64,000 nucleotides of DNA from Lethocerus indicus (taxonomy: Eukaryota; Arthropoda; Insecta; Hemiptera; Belostomatidae), in contig JACDQD010000011.1 in NCBI GenBank assembly GCA_019843655.1, positions 11,140,604 to 11,204,603 of the forward strand, read 5' to 3'. Made by a program: the position numbers and the translations under genes. Shown piece after piece: positions 1 to 13,286 of this stretch (position 1 is its first letter; each line of letters opens with the position of its first letter). The notes under the pieces were generated by a model that made no database searches, was not told where the DNA came from, and worked only from the letters and a program-made list of their open reading frames with translations.

Positions 1-1758
1 AAAGAGAATTACAATTGTGTAAGGTTTAGTTTATTTGGAGGTTAAGAAATACCAATCGATAATTTTATTTGGGTAAACCGTTATTATAAATAAACCCCAA
101 TTGAGGATTCCTTCTTTGGTAAATATCTTCATCGGATATCTACTAATTAACTTGGTACTGGATCTCTACTCACGATCTAGTTTTGCGGTTGTCTTTGAAC
201 CGGACCCCTTTTATTCCGGGATATGATATTTCACAATTCCGATTAATCTGGATTTTTTGTCGAGATTAGCGAAAGGCGAAAGTGGCGCGCTTTGGTTTGA
301 GAGGGGGAGGTAAGGGGAATTTAATTTATCTAATCTGGAACATCTATCTTGAAATGAACCTTTCTGTGATTTAACCTTTTCGGTGTGCGTCCGTTGTGTA
401 ACGGCCGGTATTTATCTGGGAATCGAGAAATCGCCACTTGTGAAATCTTTCTGGAGGAATTGCGCCTCTGACGCAAGATGCGGCTGCCTGTCGTTTTTCG
501 GTAGAATTCACCAAAACTCGGTTTGTTCCTCTTAAAAATGATTGAGAATAAACCGGATAGTGGGTTTTATTTTTGTTCGGTTGATTGAGTTCATCGCATT
601 ACAATTAATATCAAATTTATCTATTTCATTCTGTACTATGAGGGTCGTACATTTATATTTCCCTCGGTTTCATCAGATCAGATCATTCAATCTTTTTAAC
701 ATATTCAACATTATATACCGAATCAAATATCAGAAAAAAGGCAATATGAAATTTCAGTTAATTCTTAGTTTAGACTTCATCCTGTGATGGAAATGTGTTC
801 GCGACATACTGAATTGGATATTTAAAAATAGATGTTTTTCTTTTGTTCTTAATGTATATAAGAAAGTGTCCCGAAATTAAATGTCAAAACTTCGGGAGCG
901 CATAGTGGTTAGAAATATTAAAACAAAATGTCCCACGGAGGTCCATTTGTTTTTGCTTCTTTCTTGAGGACATCTCAAAAAATAGGCCTATAATAGTAAA
1001 CGAGTTTATTCCAGTACGTGCCACATTATTGTGACTACAGAGCTTCTGAAAATAACTGGCATAGTCCTGGAATGGAATTTAAACATAAACAAACTGAAGT
1101 AAACTTGCCTTCCTCCTATGAGTTCGCCAGTTACTCATCAGAAACCGGTTTTATGCACACATTCCTGTCTTAAGAATTTGAGGATTATCAAAAACAGGAG
1201 GATTTGTCACAACAATTGAATTATGCTCGTTTACCTTTATTGGACTTCAGGACGAACAAATCACCAAAGGTGTTTATTTGCGCCTATACGTTCCCGTGAA
1301 GTCTTGACATTTAATTTTGAAACATTGTTTAGAATTCAAATAAGTAATTCTAATAACGTTGCAACGGTTACAGTATCCGGAAACAACGATGTAAAATGAT
1401 GCTATTAAGTGGAATTGAGGAGAATTTTAATTGAGCATTGTTGAGGACTAGTTAAATTATATTTCAAATTGCTCCGAAGATTGTCTCGCACATAGTTCCA
1501 GGACAAAACTCACATTTTATAACGAACGTGGAACGTAGAGACAGAGGACGTACCCCAAATTCCTCGGTGTCAAATATTTAATGGGAAACCAATTAATTTT
1601 AGGGGAACAGGACGCTTCATTAACCCAACACGCTACCGGGCCAAATTCGTTTCTAGATTTCTAAAAGCGACAAGACGTCCCCGCTCGTATCATTAAATAC
1701 GCGGGGCCCGGATTCCGCTAAACGGTCGTCGTCCTCTAATTACAAGACGACGGAACTG

Positions 1759-1794
1759 CTCTTTCTCTCTCTACCGGTCTCTCTCTCTCTCCTC
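1759..1794 (+). repeat. CT-rich microsatellite
   Basis: Two short (CT)n runs are split by ACCGG. They lie inside the GC-rich island at about 1680-2060. Confidence 0.7.
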
Positions 1795-3518
1795 GGATCG
1801 GTTATCTGAAAGGAGCGGGTTAGCGGTCACCGCTAATTCCCCGGGCACATGTTCATTACGCCCAATTTATAGCGCCGATACGGAAATTATAGGAGGGGGC
1901 TTAGCCGGAGACCTTTAAGCCCCGGCGCGACTTGAGCCTCTGCCGGACGTCAACCGGGGCCGGGTTAAGCGCCGCCGCCCCGACCCGTACCCGGATAAAT
2001 ATCTGCCGGGTTTGATCGGGCTCTCGGTAAATATTATTAGCCTAGAATTTACGAACATGTATCTCGTTCTCTCAGGTCTCCGTCCAACCCTAATTGAGAG
2101 AAATCATGTATGAATACAGTGGAAATTAGAATAATTTCTTGTGAAACGATTAAAGAAATCACCAATGATTTTTAGAACGTAATAACAGAGTTAGTGTTAA
2201 AATTTTGCTCGCACCTACATTAATAGTCTATACATTATCACATTAACACATTTAGTTCAGTATTAAAACGTCACATATCTGTATTTAATAAATTAATTTG
2301 GGTGAAAAATTTTTTTCGAGCATCTAAAGACTTACATCATTTTGTAAGAAAATTTGTGTACGTATTGTTTGTATTCATCCATCGTTTGGTTTACATCTCT
2401 TTTCACCCGAGATACTGTGATGCATTTTGCTTCAGTAACCTTTTATTTCATCACTTTTGCTACTGGATTCTCCCTCGAGTCGCCGGTTTGGTCACACGCC
2501 AAACCGCTTTCCGCTTCTCGCCACTGTCAATGAAATTCTGTCAGCACTAAATTAGCGCGGCAGGCGGGACAGGCTTCTCCGTCTGCGAGCGACATGCGCA
2601 GGCCGACCTGAATCTCAATTGGTTTTTACAAAAAAGCGCAACGGTTTTGGACGCATTGGACCGCCGCCGCATAAGTCCACCACGACCCTGACAAATAATG
2701 ATGAACTGCATTTATATATATGACCCCCCTTCTCGAGTTTTAATCTGTCGATTTTTGAACGTCATATGTCCCGCAACTGTTTTTCGTTCATTTAGCGTCC
2801 CGTCGGTTTTTCTGCATTCTTCGGATGCAACGACTTACTGGCTTTTTACTGGAACGCACAGAAATATTTCTCAGCATTATATACAAATTTGTACCGTCCA
2901 ATTTATTTTTTAATATTTGTACGACGATTACTGGAAGCGCTTTTAAAAGGTAGCAATTTTTACGGAAAACAAGCGATAAATGTTCAACTTTTCATGTTCT
3001 GAGGTCTTTTAGAATATGTACTAATTCTCTGGGCATAAATATAATAGTTCTGTAAAAAGAAGATTGGGAAAAATATATTATCTGTTTTTATTATTATTTC
3101 TACACAGTGCGAAGAGAATAGGGCGCTTATATACAATTTTATTAATGGCTAGTTACTTTTGACGGATTCACAGAATGCCAGGATTCCATTGGAATCGAGT
3201 GGTCAAATGATTATATCTAGTGCGTGCCTATTAGTCCGATCACAATCGCATTAATATACGCATCCAATTATTTACTAGTCTCGCGTATGTTTTATGGGGC
3301 TGTAACATTTTTATCGCCGGACGACATTAAAAAGTCGGCATTGGTTATACGACCATTATCGTAATTTTTAATAAAATTTTATTTTGGAAGGGGACAGCTC
3401 CCTCCCTCTATTTATCGGTGAATCTTAGATTTCCGAAACGACCGGTGTTCTATCCCGACTGTTGAATAATTAATAAAAAATAAAAAAAGGATAAATAAAA
3501 TACTGCTAGAGTATATAG

Positions 3519-3538
3519 TTTTACGGCCGACCGTAAAA
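3519..3538. promoter_or_regulatory. inverted pair of TTTTACGG words
   Basis: TTTTACGG and CCGTAAAA flank a 4-base spacer CCGA. TTTACG and TTTATGG words resemble sites of posterior Hox and Caudal homeodomains. A similar inverted pair, CCATAAA/TTTATGG, lies at 27901-27920. Binding is inferred from the word only. Confidence 0.3.
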
Positions 3539-5231
3539 GTAACGAGGAATAGCCGGTGCCTCTGACGAGTTGTTAAAAATTTACGACACCAAAAGGCGGA
3601 CCCTCCTGTCTCGCCTTCTCGCTCCTCTAGTATTTATGTACAATTAAATTAACCTCGGCCAATTAAAATAATGAATTACTCCTTAAGTGAATCTTCCAGA
3701 CGGGGTCCGAAAGTGGCCTTCGCCTCGGGGTTTGTTAGCAAAGTACTCGAATCAGGTATAGAATTGTAGGGTCCTGACTGGGTCTATCGACCAAATTGCT
3801 TAAGATCCGATGGGTCTGACAACTCAACCCAATCCTTACCCTATTCCTCCATTTCATCATTGGAAGTTCACCAAAAATGTAGTTTGTAAAATCAATCGAG
3901 ACCAGTTTAGTACTGGCCTAATGGAAAATTTTTGAAGTTAAGGTTCGTATTTTCAGTAATATTAAAAAATCATACTGCATTTTCCGATTTTGCAAATCAA
4001 AATTCCGATTCAGGTCAAAAATAGCTCAGTCTTTGTGTATTTCAGAAATTATGTATTCCTTCTTCTTACTCGGATTCTGCTACTACCATGAAAGTTTGTT
4101 ATACCTTAACTTAATTAATAATGTTATACATTTTCGGAGCTTATTAAACAAGGAGAGCACGAATGGGCGTGCTGCATAGCGTGCGGTCATAGAGCAGAAT
4201 TTCAAATCTTCTTTGGCGAGGAACACGCTTCGTCCATTCGAATCGTATACTTTTCACGTAGCGGCGGCGCCGTGAGTGGGGTCTCTTGAGCGGAGAGCAC
4301 ACTGGTTATGGGGAGGAATGCCGGACCCGGTAGACCGCTCCGAACATATGGCCCGCCGTGCACTTTTAATTGAACAATGCAATAAAAACACAGGGGCGTA
4401 CGGACGCCCGTTGGCCCTTGTCCGCCGCCCCACCCCTCCCCCGACAATATTTCACGCGACGCTTTCAGATTTCTATCTCAGATTTATAGCGAGTACAAAT
4501 CTGTCTCGCCCTCCGGTCCGCAATCCTCTGCCAGAGCGCGTCCATTAAGTCTTCACGCAGCCGTGAAAATATTTTCCGAAAGTACAGAGTATACTGCACA
4601 TACAGCCTGCTTAATAGGCTGAAATTTGAGGCTAAATCGTTAGTGAAAGTAGATCAGATGTTAATTATTACATTACGGATGTTCTTTATTGACTTACTAT
4701 TCATTAACATTTCTCTATTCCTTTCATAGACCTATGGTGATCATAATGTTATTGTATGGCTTATCCCATGTTGGAAACATAATAATTATTACCAAGTTGC
4801 ATCCATAAATGATATGGGGTCCATTAATAATACAGTTATATACAAATAACTTATACAAGTATCGTTCAGATCATTGGTAACATATTTACAGGTTCGTAAA
4901 TAAACAATAATTTTATGAGCGTTTGAATCAAAAAAATTGCATGAACGTTTTCAAATATCGCCCTACGCTGATGGACTTCTAAAAAGATTTCTAAAAAAAA
5001 GTTCAGTTAATGATTCATTTTTTTAAAGTTTTTAAAGCTGGAATTACTTTTGTTTGTTTATTTGTCCAATTTATCGCTCCCGAAACTGCAATGCGTGCAT
5101 TCTGCGGTTTTGGTGATAGTAGAGAATTTCCAACTGGAGAAATAGACCGAAATCTGACTTGGTCGTTTTACCCGGCTCTACGTCTTGTGGGAGCGTTCGG
5201 TTACCGACACGGCCTGCCTGCCCGTTTCTTT

Positions 5232-5243
5232 TGCGCATGCGCA
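5232..5243. promoter_or_regulatory. NRF-1-type site
   Basis: TGCGCATGCGCA is a perfect match to the palindromic NRF-1 (insect Ewg) consensus. Such sites mark TATA-less promoters in animals. The 200 bases upstream are moderately GC-rich with no clear initiator or downstream exon. It might mark a promoter of a non-coding transcript, but that is a guess. The identification rests on the motif alone. Confidence 0.35.
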
Positions 5244-5544
5244 CTTGTGGATTCGTTTAGATTTCCAAAAGTAAAAAAAAAGAATCTTACGGTTAATTAG
5301 ATACTAATTCCATTGAAAATTTGAAAACCATAATATAAAGGTTGGGTTCTATAAATTATTCAATATTCGTTTTTTAACGTTATTTAGGTTATGTCCATTA
5401 GATATTTTTGTAATATTCTGCTTACTAGTTGAGTTCGAATTAGAAGAATAATGCATGCAACATAATTACAAATCTGCGTACATATTGAGTTACACTATAT
5501 TTGTCGTTTACGTCGTAGTTTTTGAGTACGCTGTCCTGGTTGGT

Positions 5545-5562
5545 GGTCGAGTTCACTCGACC
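5545..5562. repeat. 8-bp palindrome-like hairpin
   Basis: GGTCGAGT and ACTCGACC are separated by TC, giving a near-perfect 18-base palindrome. It is too tight for a normal RNA loop, so it is more likely a symmetric DNA site. Confidence 0.45.
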
Positions 5563-5885
5563 GTAAGGAACCAGTGTCGTCTCAGAATCACTTCCACCGC
5601 AGTTCTTTATACACCGAGAAAGGAAAGAATTTACGAAATGTAATTTCGTTCCCCGTAGAGTTACCAGCCATAAATTCGAAGGCGGCCTCTGCGGATCGTT
5701 TTCCTAACGCGTTCGAACAGATGGTTCGGCCTTTATATCTCACCGAAGACAGGAGGAGAGTACCGGGAGGAAGGTAGTAGGATGTATATTTTGGTATTGG
5801 GAGCGGTAGAGTTAGCACCTTGTTGTATACGTTCACAGGTCGTCGGTTCCCCGCCTCTGCTCCTTCTCATAACCAGTTCGTCAGC

Positions 5886-5945
5886 GCCCCCCCTCTCCCT
5901 CCCCCTGCCCCTCTCCTTTTTCTTCTTAATTCTTTTTTGTTTCAG
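5886..5945 (+). promoter_or_regulatory. long pyrimidine tract ending in a strong 3' splice acceptor
   Basis: A nearly continuous C/T run ends in TTTTTTGTTTCAG at 5945, the strongest plain acceptor noticed in the window. The sequence after it stays open to 6164 in a frame whose codon boundary falls at 5946. Possible weak donors are GTATGA (6121) and GTATTT (6128). An exon of about 175-182 bases is possible, but no protein similarity is recognised and the donors are poor. It may be a cryptic acceptor or simply one of the window's many pyrimidine tracts. Confidence 0.25.
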
Positions 5946-6223
5946 CTTTTATTAGCCGGCCCTCATGATGGCTCGCCACCACCCCGTCCGGAGAGTACAG
6001 TCGCCGCCCGACAAATGTGGACCTCCGCCGTAGTCCTCCCGGGCTCTTTTTTGGGGAGATTTCAAATGTATTCCGGTCTGTTTGCCCAGTCCCGGACTAA
6101 TTTTCTGTTAAGTAGCTACCGTATGAGGTATTTTTTTCTAGACCGCGATGGAATATTTCTTTAATAAATTCCAAATTTAATACCTCCTTAATTTTACGCC
6201 TTTGTTTGGGAGTCCGCGAACTC

Positions 6224-6268
6224 GTTCATCAGACCGGTTTCGGCTTCTCCCCTTCGTCAGTAGGTGTG
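6224..6268 (-). repeat. hammerhead-like motif, partly decayed
   Basis: On the - strand the order is CTGACGA (6260-6254), a 12-base spacer, then GAAACCGGTC (6241-6232), followed by TGATGAACG. The two core strings and a GTC triplet are intact. The spacer forms only a poor stem II, and the flanks pair weakly as stem I. It shares GAAACCGGTCT with the copies at 56273, 58636 and 62156. The spacer and upstream TACTGACGA word closely match the copy at 47191. It reads as a decayed member of the same repeat family. Confidence 0.4.
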
Positions 6269-6290
6269 CTTACTCAACAGTAAAAAACGC

Positions 6291-6321
6291 GGTACTTCAC
6301 TAAAGTACTGAATGAAGTACC
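6291..6321. repeat. perfect 9-bp hairpin
   Basis: GGTACTTCA (6291-6299) pairs with TGAAGTACC (6313-6321) around a 13-base loop that itself contains AAGTACT. It lies 23 bases beyond the hammerhead-like copy at 6224-6268 and may belong to the same degraded element. Confidence 0.5.
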
Positions 6322-9300
6322 TTACGAGGTAGCTTAGGATCAAATAATCCAGCGGGTGCTGATGATCGCAAACCGAAGATATTTCATATCTTAATTCAGA
6401 TTGCGAACTCCGCTCCTTCCGAGCAGGAGAAGCTACTGTAGTGATGACAGGAGCATTATCAAAAATCTTATAATAATCCTGGTGCAAATATTTTTTTATT
6501 GAATATCCCCTTATGCTGATCGTTAATCACCTTTTACATTTCATACTTCCATACACAGATAATAATTGATTTAAATTAATTGTGGGACTAAAATGTAGGT
6601 ATCAGGGATAAGTAGTTTTAGTTTCAGTTCTTTTGCCTGCATTAAACTTATCCTTTTCATAAAACTTGAGTACTGAATTTGGTTTCGTGCCATTAACCAA
6701 TTTCCATTTGGTTCTTCATTCGCGTGCACAATATTGCCGGCCGTTGGTGCTTTCAGTATCAGTTGCGGAGATACGGGCTCTGAAGATAGGAGTATAACAC
6801 TGGGAAGGCCCCCGACTCGCGTGCATACACTCGGGTGCAAACAAAAACGGTCCGCACTTGAAAGAGAAATTCCCCACCGATATTATTATTCGCGCGGGTT
6901 CGGTTTCTACCGTCCGGCCGTCCGTGATTATTCGTTACGAGCCATTTTCTCCATTACTTATTCATTATTACCTCAAAGTTGGTTTCATACGGATATAGTC
7001 GATTTCGATAAGCGGCAAAGACTAGCATATTGCAACATCCAATAAATTTTTATTGCATAAAAATTATAAATATTGACGGAACATATTGTTTTGCGGAACT
7101 AATAGGCGCTTCTGTCGAATTAATAGCTTGAAGGGGAAAAGAATGAAAAATAGAAGTTATTCCATTTCTTAACCGCGTTATAAATTCAACAGATCTGTAA
7201 AACATGTTTCTTAATGGTCGCTAAAACTGACCCGAGCTGTGAAGCGTTATGACTTCCGGTGCACCTTCCTGTTACCAGCGTCTCCGAACGGGAACAATAA
7301 ACATAGAAAATGGCTGCTTTTTTCAGAACGGAAGAGGGTAAAATATTATTTGTGTACACTATATGCGGCCATCTGGATTCTTATCTAAAATATTTCCGAA
7401 CTCGGTAGCATTCTATATTCCGGTTGGTAAGGTGAAGATGTCATATACGGACGCACGGTGAAAATATAACAATTTATGTGTCTGGTCATTGCTGTTTACA
7501 AACTAAAATATTTCATTGCTTTATTGTTACCGTTCTGTGGAAGTAATGATTTGAAGTTTGGTCGTGGTTTGTTCTATTCCTTGAGATTTTGGTAGGCACT
7601 ACATTGCTAATCTGAATATATCTCGTGAAATTTGGAAAGTAGCTTCGCGAAAGTACTTTAAATTACCTTTACTTTACAAAAGTTTATATATGCTACTTTT
7701 TGCGCGTTTCCGACTTATCCGCCTCTGCCGTTGAAAGCCGTTAATTAACCGAATCGACAGAACTAGATTCATTCCGTTTGTTTTGTTTGTTTTTGTGACC
7801 CCGGGGGCCGTTAATTTTCTTCCTATTTATTCTAACAAAAACAAGCGGACGCATTTTACATATTCAGGCGTCGGAGCGATGTGTCGGGGATTTAGAAAAT
7901 AAAAAAAGTAGATCTCCGGTTAACGAGCGTTTATAAATATTCAGCCGAATCGGAACAACAGGGGCGATTCCAGAGATTTTTATCTGGGTCTATTAAAACT
8001 AATCATCCTTATTTATTCGGGGCCGGGTCGCGTTGTTTGGTCTACAGATTTGCGCGGAAGTCCGATTACGCCCGAGGTGGCGGGGTCCCGAGTCTATGTT
8101 TTAATCAGCTTCCCATTGAATGAGATGTTAATTTGAGGAAGCCCGGAAGGTCCCGGTAAAGGGGAGTCTTCAATTTAAATAATTTAAAATTCATGGAAGT
8201 CTTCGATTAATTTGATATTAATTTTCAGATAGTGATACGCTTCAGTTATTTTACTGATTTTTTCCACACGTTCCAAATATTAGCCTGAAATTAATCGACG
8301 CAATAATATTACTCATCGCTTCCACCGAAAGTAATTCCAATGTTTTTTCTTAGATTGTGGCCGTATAATTGATGCATAACCGCTGTGTTCTTCAACGCGA
8401 CCGTGTGGGCGTCCGTGAAAAATCCCTCCATTAACTTTATTTAGGTTAACATTAATTGCCGTATAGATAACGCGGGTCTTGTAGTCGGATAGGGCCCGCG
8501 GTCGGTGGTAATTCCTCGACGATTTTTTGTTTCATATCGACAATATAAATTTTACGCTTATTAATAAGGCGGCAATAATTAATCGATAAGTATATATGTA
8601 GGTGTCAACCCGTGTTTCAGACCCTCCCTCGTGGGAGGACTCGTTTTAATGAATGCAGATCAGGTAGTTGTATCCAATTAGGGCGTAATTAAACTTTATC
8701 TCGGCTTTTTTTTTATTTTGTTGCGTAACAAAACAACGCTGTTTGCCTGACTTTCATGACGTGTAGATGAATTATGTGATAGGTCAATAAAGGAATACAG
8801 AATTCTTTTAAATAAAATTAATATATACGCTGGAATCATGCGTCTGAAATAACAATAAGCATTCCTTGTTGTACGTCTTTCAATAATACGATCGTGATGT
8901 TCGCGTTTGATACACATACATTTTAATCCAACTATTTCGTGTCTCATTATGATTAATATAGCGTAATTAATGATATTCCTTTAAAATACTCTGTGCACTT
9001 TGCGAGTAATCTGGGGCACAATCCGAAACGCTTTCCCACGCGAATAATTAATTTTAATTCACCGAAAGAAATCGGGAATCAGATTCCACGGGGCGTCCCG
9101 ACTGGTCCGTGCGGGGCTTTTCGCTGATGACGAGCCCCCCCCGCCCCCGCATAATGGTCGCGTTAATGATGACATCCTAATTGCGGCCGGTCCTGTTCGG
9201 GGGGAAAAAAGAAACAAAAGGCGAAAAGCGCCGAGTCTCAGACGGAACGGGACCGAATTATTAGGGCCTCCTGATTTTTCGAGGCGATACGCCGTCCGGC

Positions 9301-9648
9301 TTCCGGTCATCCATCATACGGCGGGGGTTGACGTCCGCGGCAAAGCCCCTCTTAATGCGGTTTCTGTTTCGGACCTGAATATGTTGACCTTACTGTCGCT
9401 CAACCGTGCAGTGTTATATATTCGATGGGGAATCGAATATTCCAGTTTCTAGACTGGACACATTGAACACTCTTCGTAGAGCAGGCATGTGGCCAGCATG
9501 AGAATAGGAAGTTATTAAGCGTCTAGGCCCGAGGTTGAAATCCGCGGATAGATAGCAACAGTCGCGACACATGAACTTCTCCATGAACTTCATTTTACAC
9601 AACTACGGCGTTCTGCGACAATTTAAATAGTCAATCGACAGTGATTTG

Positions 9649-9664
9649 CCGGTCACGTGACCGG
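9649..9664. promoter_or_regulatory. 16-bp perfect palindrome with central CACGTG E-box
   Basis: CCGGTCACGTGACCGG is a perfect palindrome. Its centre, GTCACGTGAC, is the extended E-box bound by bHLH-zip factors of the USF/MITF/TFEB type in animals. About one 16-bp palindrome is expected by chance in a window this size, so the E-box core rather than the symmetry is the interesting part. It lies at a boundary between AT-rich sequence and a short GC-richer patch, with no exon nearby. Confidence 0.4.
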
Positions 9665-12467
9665 AGTAATTTGAAAGCCAAATGAATTCCTGAATTCCGA
9701 GAAAGAAACTCTCCCGGCGTCGCGTTTAATGAAAATAAATAACAGCTACGGCTGGGTTAACCGCTTAAATAAAAAAAAATAAAATAAAAAAATCGCGACA
9801 CGTAGGATTTGCATGCTGTGTAAACACCAGATAGATATCTCCTTTACATTGCACATGCTCCGCCGCGCTTTTTTTTCTTGCGCAGTGCCGACGATTTATA
9901 AAGCCCCTTTTTGCATTCGTTACTAACCGTACAATTGATATAGCTTGGCTATCGTTAACGGATAAAATAGAATGTGCCGATTGGGAATAGTTTTGTATAT
10001 TCATTAGCTCTTACAGAAATGTCACGGACGCTATGCGGCCACCGATTAATAAAATAAAGGCCTGTAACGCTTATGTGGCAATGAGTGCGGGTGGGATGCT
10101 TATTGCCATATTAACAGTGATAATAAGAAGAATTTATTTGGTTATAATGCGTAGGATGAGTACTTTAACTTTGGTGATACTTTTAATTATTTGTGAAACG
10201 TCTGGAGCGTGACCCGTGGCTCCCGCCTTTCTTACGAAGTGTCGTCCCGCCTTCAAATCGGTCAATAAATTTTCGGCCCCGACTCGGAAATGCGCGCCTT
10301 CGCCGCGGTTTTAATAAATCGAAGTTCGCACCGCGGCAATTACGTCGCCGTGGGGACAAGCGTCCCCGACCCGTCCCCCGGGCATTAATTCAGAATCGTC
10401 GGGCGGCTCGCCCAGGCGAAATCCTTTATTTATCGCGTTCCGAGCGGCGACCTAACGCCGGCAATTACCCGAGGACGGTTACACGGACGACGGGAATCCG
10501 TAATTATACCGCGGTGCGACTCGGACTTAACTGATATCCGACTCGTAATTCCATTATGCGCGGCTATGGCTATATTTTCTCAGCGGGGAAAATAATGGGC
10601 AGGGGGCAGATCCGTGCGCATTTCCCCTCGCAACGGTCGAGAGACTGAGACATTTTTCGAGCTGGAAGAAAAATTTCATTCGTACCATTTTGCGCTTGTA
10701 GCATTGGATAGGAGACACGCTATCCGTGCCCCTATCTATCCCAATGAATTATTTCTCGCGTGAATATTATTGGAAATTTCCCTGTTACCTTCGATCAATT
10801 CCCTTAAGGGTCAATATTTTTTCGTGAGCAAGTTCAGTCACCCGGCCACATGTTTCAGTGGCAAACGTTACTACAACCTTCTATGTTTAGCATTGAAAAT
10901 TGTGCACGTTTTAACTTATAAAAAATATAAAATAAATAATAAGATTTCCCGCGAACGCCGCTCTATCATATAGTATCATCAAACTAACCGATCCGCGGTA
11001 TCGCTTGTGGAAGTTACCTCAGCGGCGACCGGGGTCATTATTTATTCGACCGCAAATAATGATCGGCAATATCGGGTGCAGCTGCAAAGAGTAAATATCC
11101 CTCGTCGGGACGCTACGGTGATAGCACCCGGGCACTCGCTGCCCGGCTTAAGAGCAAGCGCAAAGGGCTGTAATTTGGCTCAGAAAACGCTTCCAACCTT
11201 GATGTTAATTCGAGCGGAAAGTTCTGGGACGTCTTCGCGGAGAACCGACCTATCTCGTCCGGGTCAGTAAGGTACTCGTTATGCCTGCTATGAACTTCAG
11301 GATGCTTTAGCCATTCTTTATGCGGATCGTAGGTTCCCAAATATGATGAAATATCAGGAAATCACTACACTTTATTTTCCTAGTCATACTTAATGGGAAA
11401 ACCAGTGATTCACGAATAGTATAGCTATCGATTTAAGTTTACCCAATAGCTTATTGAAGTCTTGCACAACGGCGTCGCGAATTTTCACGCCGCGGCGCCG
11501 TTATTCGTATTAAGATAAGGCGCTGTTTGGCGGGTGGCCGGGAATTACTGTCGGAGCTAACCCCGGCGAGGAGGGCAGGGGTTGTTTACAAAATTGCGGG
11601 CACCGACCGCTATTAGCCGGCCAACAAATGGCGTAAGCAAGAGGGTTAACCCCCGCCGCCGATGTCCCAGATAACCATCTCCCCGACTCCCCTTTCACCG
11701 GGAGCTTCGCATTAATCCGCGGCATTAATATTCATTCTGCGCCCGCACCCGCTTATAGCCTCTAATTGATACCTCTGCTCTATACACGCAGACACACACA
11801 CACAACAGGCTCGGTGTACAAATAAACTCCGATATTGAAACTAGAGCCTGAGCTGGTGCCTCTGCGTACCTGTGTCTCATGCGAATCCATTAGGCGGGAC
11901 ACTGACCCCCGGCTGTTCTCGGTTCCCGGCTGGAGATGCTCCATACAAATCCATACAATACCCATTTTTCAGCCACATTTCGCACTACTTCCACCTCGTA
12001 TATCTCAACGGGGATTCTTATTAGATGGGTTTTCGGTATGTTCGTAATTCCTAATGAACTTATTTTTTATTTACCATTTAGTCAAATTAATGGTCCCTAC
12101 TAACCGGTTCAATTGGGTATTAATGCCTTATTATTATGTGACAATAATTAATTGCCTAAGTATTAACTGCCTTTGCGATTATCCGTTTATAATTATTTGG
12201 ATATTCTTCGCTCTGTAGAAATTGTTTTCCGGAAGACTGGACGACTGTTCTCCCCGTGGCGGATTCGGTGCGCGGTACACTTCCTGAGCCGTGCTATCGG
12301 GACGGGGTAAATTGTGTAATTGGGGTTGTGTGGTTGGGGGCGGGGAAGGGAGTTCTTTTCGGCCGGGTAGCCCCAAGGTGTAAACCCGATCTGTCGAGTG
12401 GTTCGAAGGCGTCCTAGAGACAGGCTGTGGCTCGACAATGAGCTCGACCGACGGATTCAATTCACCT

Positions 12468-12483
12468 GGCCTCGGCCGAGGCC
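12468..12483. repeat. 16-bp perfect GC palindrome
   Basis: GGCCTCGGCCGAGGCC is a perfect palindrome, extendable by CTG/CAG across one bulged base. It sits at the downstream edge of the GC-rich island at about 12230-12580. It could extrude as a small hairpin or be a symmetric binding site. No particular factor is recognised. Confidence 0.35.
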
Positions 12484-13286
12484 CAGCGTTTTAACATACC
12501 CCCGGTCCTATTTAAATCGACAATAGGCCGTGTCTCGGACCCACAGCTCCCCTTTACACGGACCCCTTCCAACTACCCTACACTATTTCCGGTTTCAGTT
12601 TTCCGCTCTTCATTGTTCCTCGACTTTTAAATTTATAATTCCTAATAATACTACTTATTATTAGGCGTGGATATTTAATAATTTTTTTCAACATCATCCG
12701 AGGTTTCTTAGATTTTCACCATCGGTTGAAATCACGTTTAAAGATTAATTGGAGAAATTGTGATAAGTGAGATGTAAATTAGGAATATTAAAACTTCATA
12801 CTGTGACCATCTCATATTATTTCATTGATTCATTCTTATTTAATTTTCTCTTATTTAATTGTGCTGTTATTTATTAGAACTGTTATTTAACGACATAAAA
12901 TATGTTAAAACGATTATTTAACGTGATTAAGTAGTTGCATTATAAAATGTTATTTTGTTAATGACGTGGAATCGGATCGTTTATAACAAATTGCTTTATA
13001 AATGATGGTCTATTTTCTGCAGTTGAGGCAGATGCGGTCGGTAGAAAGTAATTACATCACTGACAGTTATTGTCAGAATGGTATTAAGGCTCGGAAGGAT
13101 ACTTCACGGTGTTCCAGGTTTAATTGAGCATTTTCAGAAATAGTAATAAAAACAAGGAATTATTTCGTCGGGAAAAAAATTCGCTAAATTGAGACGCATT
13201 TCTTAATATTCCTACGGTGCGTTTTCCCGCTTATGTTTTTCAAGGCTCGCGTTTTATTAACACGTCTCTTTGGCCTCTTAAAAGAA

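Larger units (their letters stand above)
1..5200. other. non-coding segment, islands at 1680-2060 and 4230-4450
   Basis: AT-rich DNA with one strong GC-rich island (about 1680-2060, with GGGCCC and GCCGCCGCC words) and a second near 4230-4450. All open frames are under about 100 codons and unrecognised. The stretches 2060-3400 and 4560-5000 are AT-rich with many TAATTA/ATTAAT words and nothing else supportable. Confidence 0.6.
5244..9648. other. non-coding segment with islands at 5690-6090, 8030-8160 and 9060-9370
   Basis: It holds the pyrimidine tract and acceptor at 5886-5945 and the first hammerhead-like copy. From 7050 to 7990 it is AT-rich with scattered ATTA words and no structure noted. 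The island at 9060-9370 is CpG-rich and keeps a - strand frame open by composition only. No coding evidence. Confidence 0.6.

Noticed and set aside
5770..5791. let-7-like sequence (GGTAGTAGG followed by ATGTATA)
   Set aside because: About 18 of 22 positions match, but the seed G at position 2 is changed and the downstream arm needed for a let-7 hairpin is absent; only about 9 pairs can form with a long loop.
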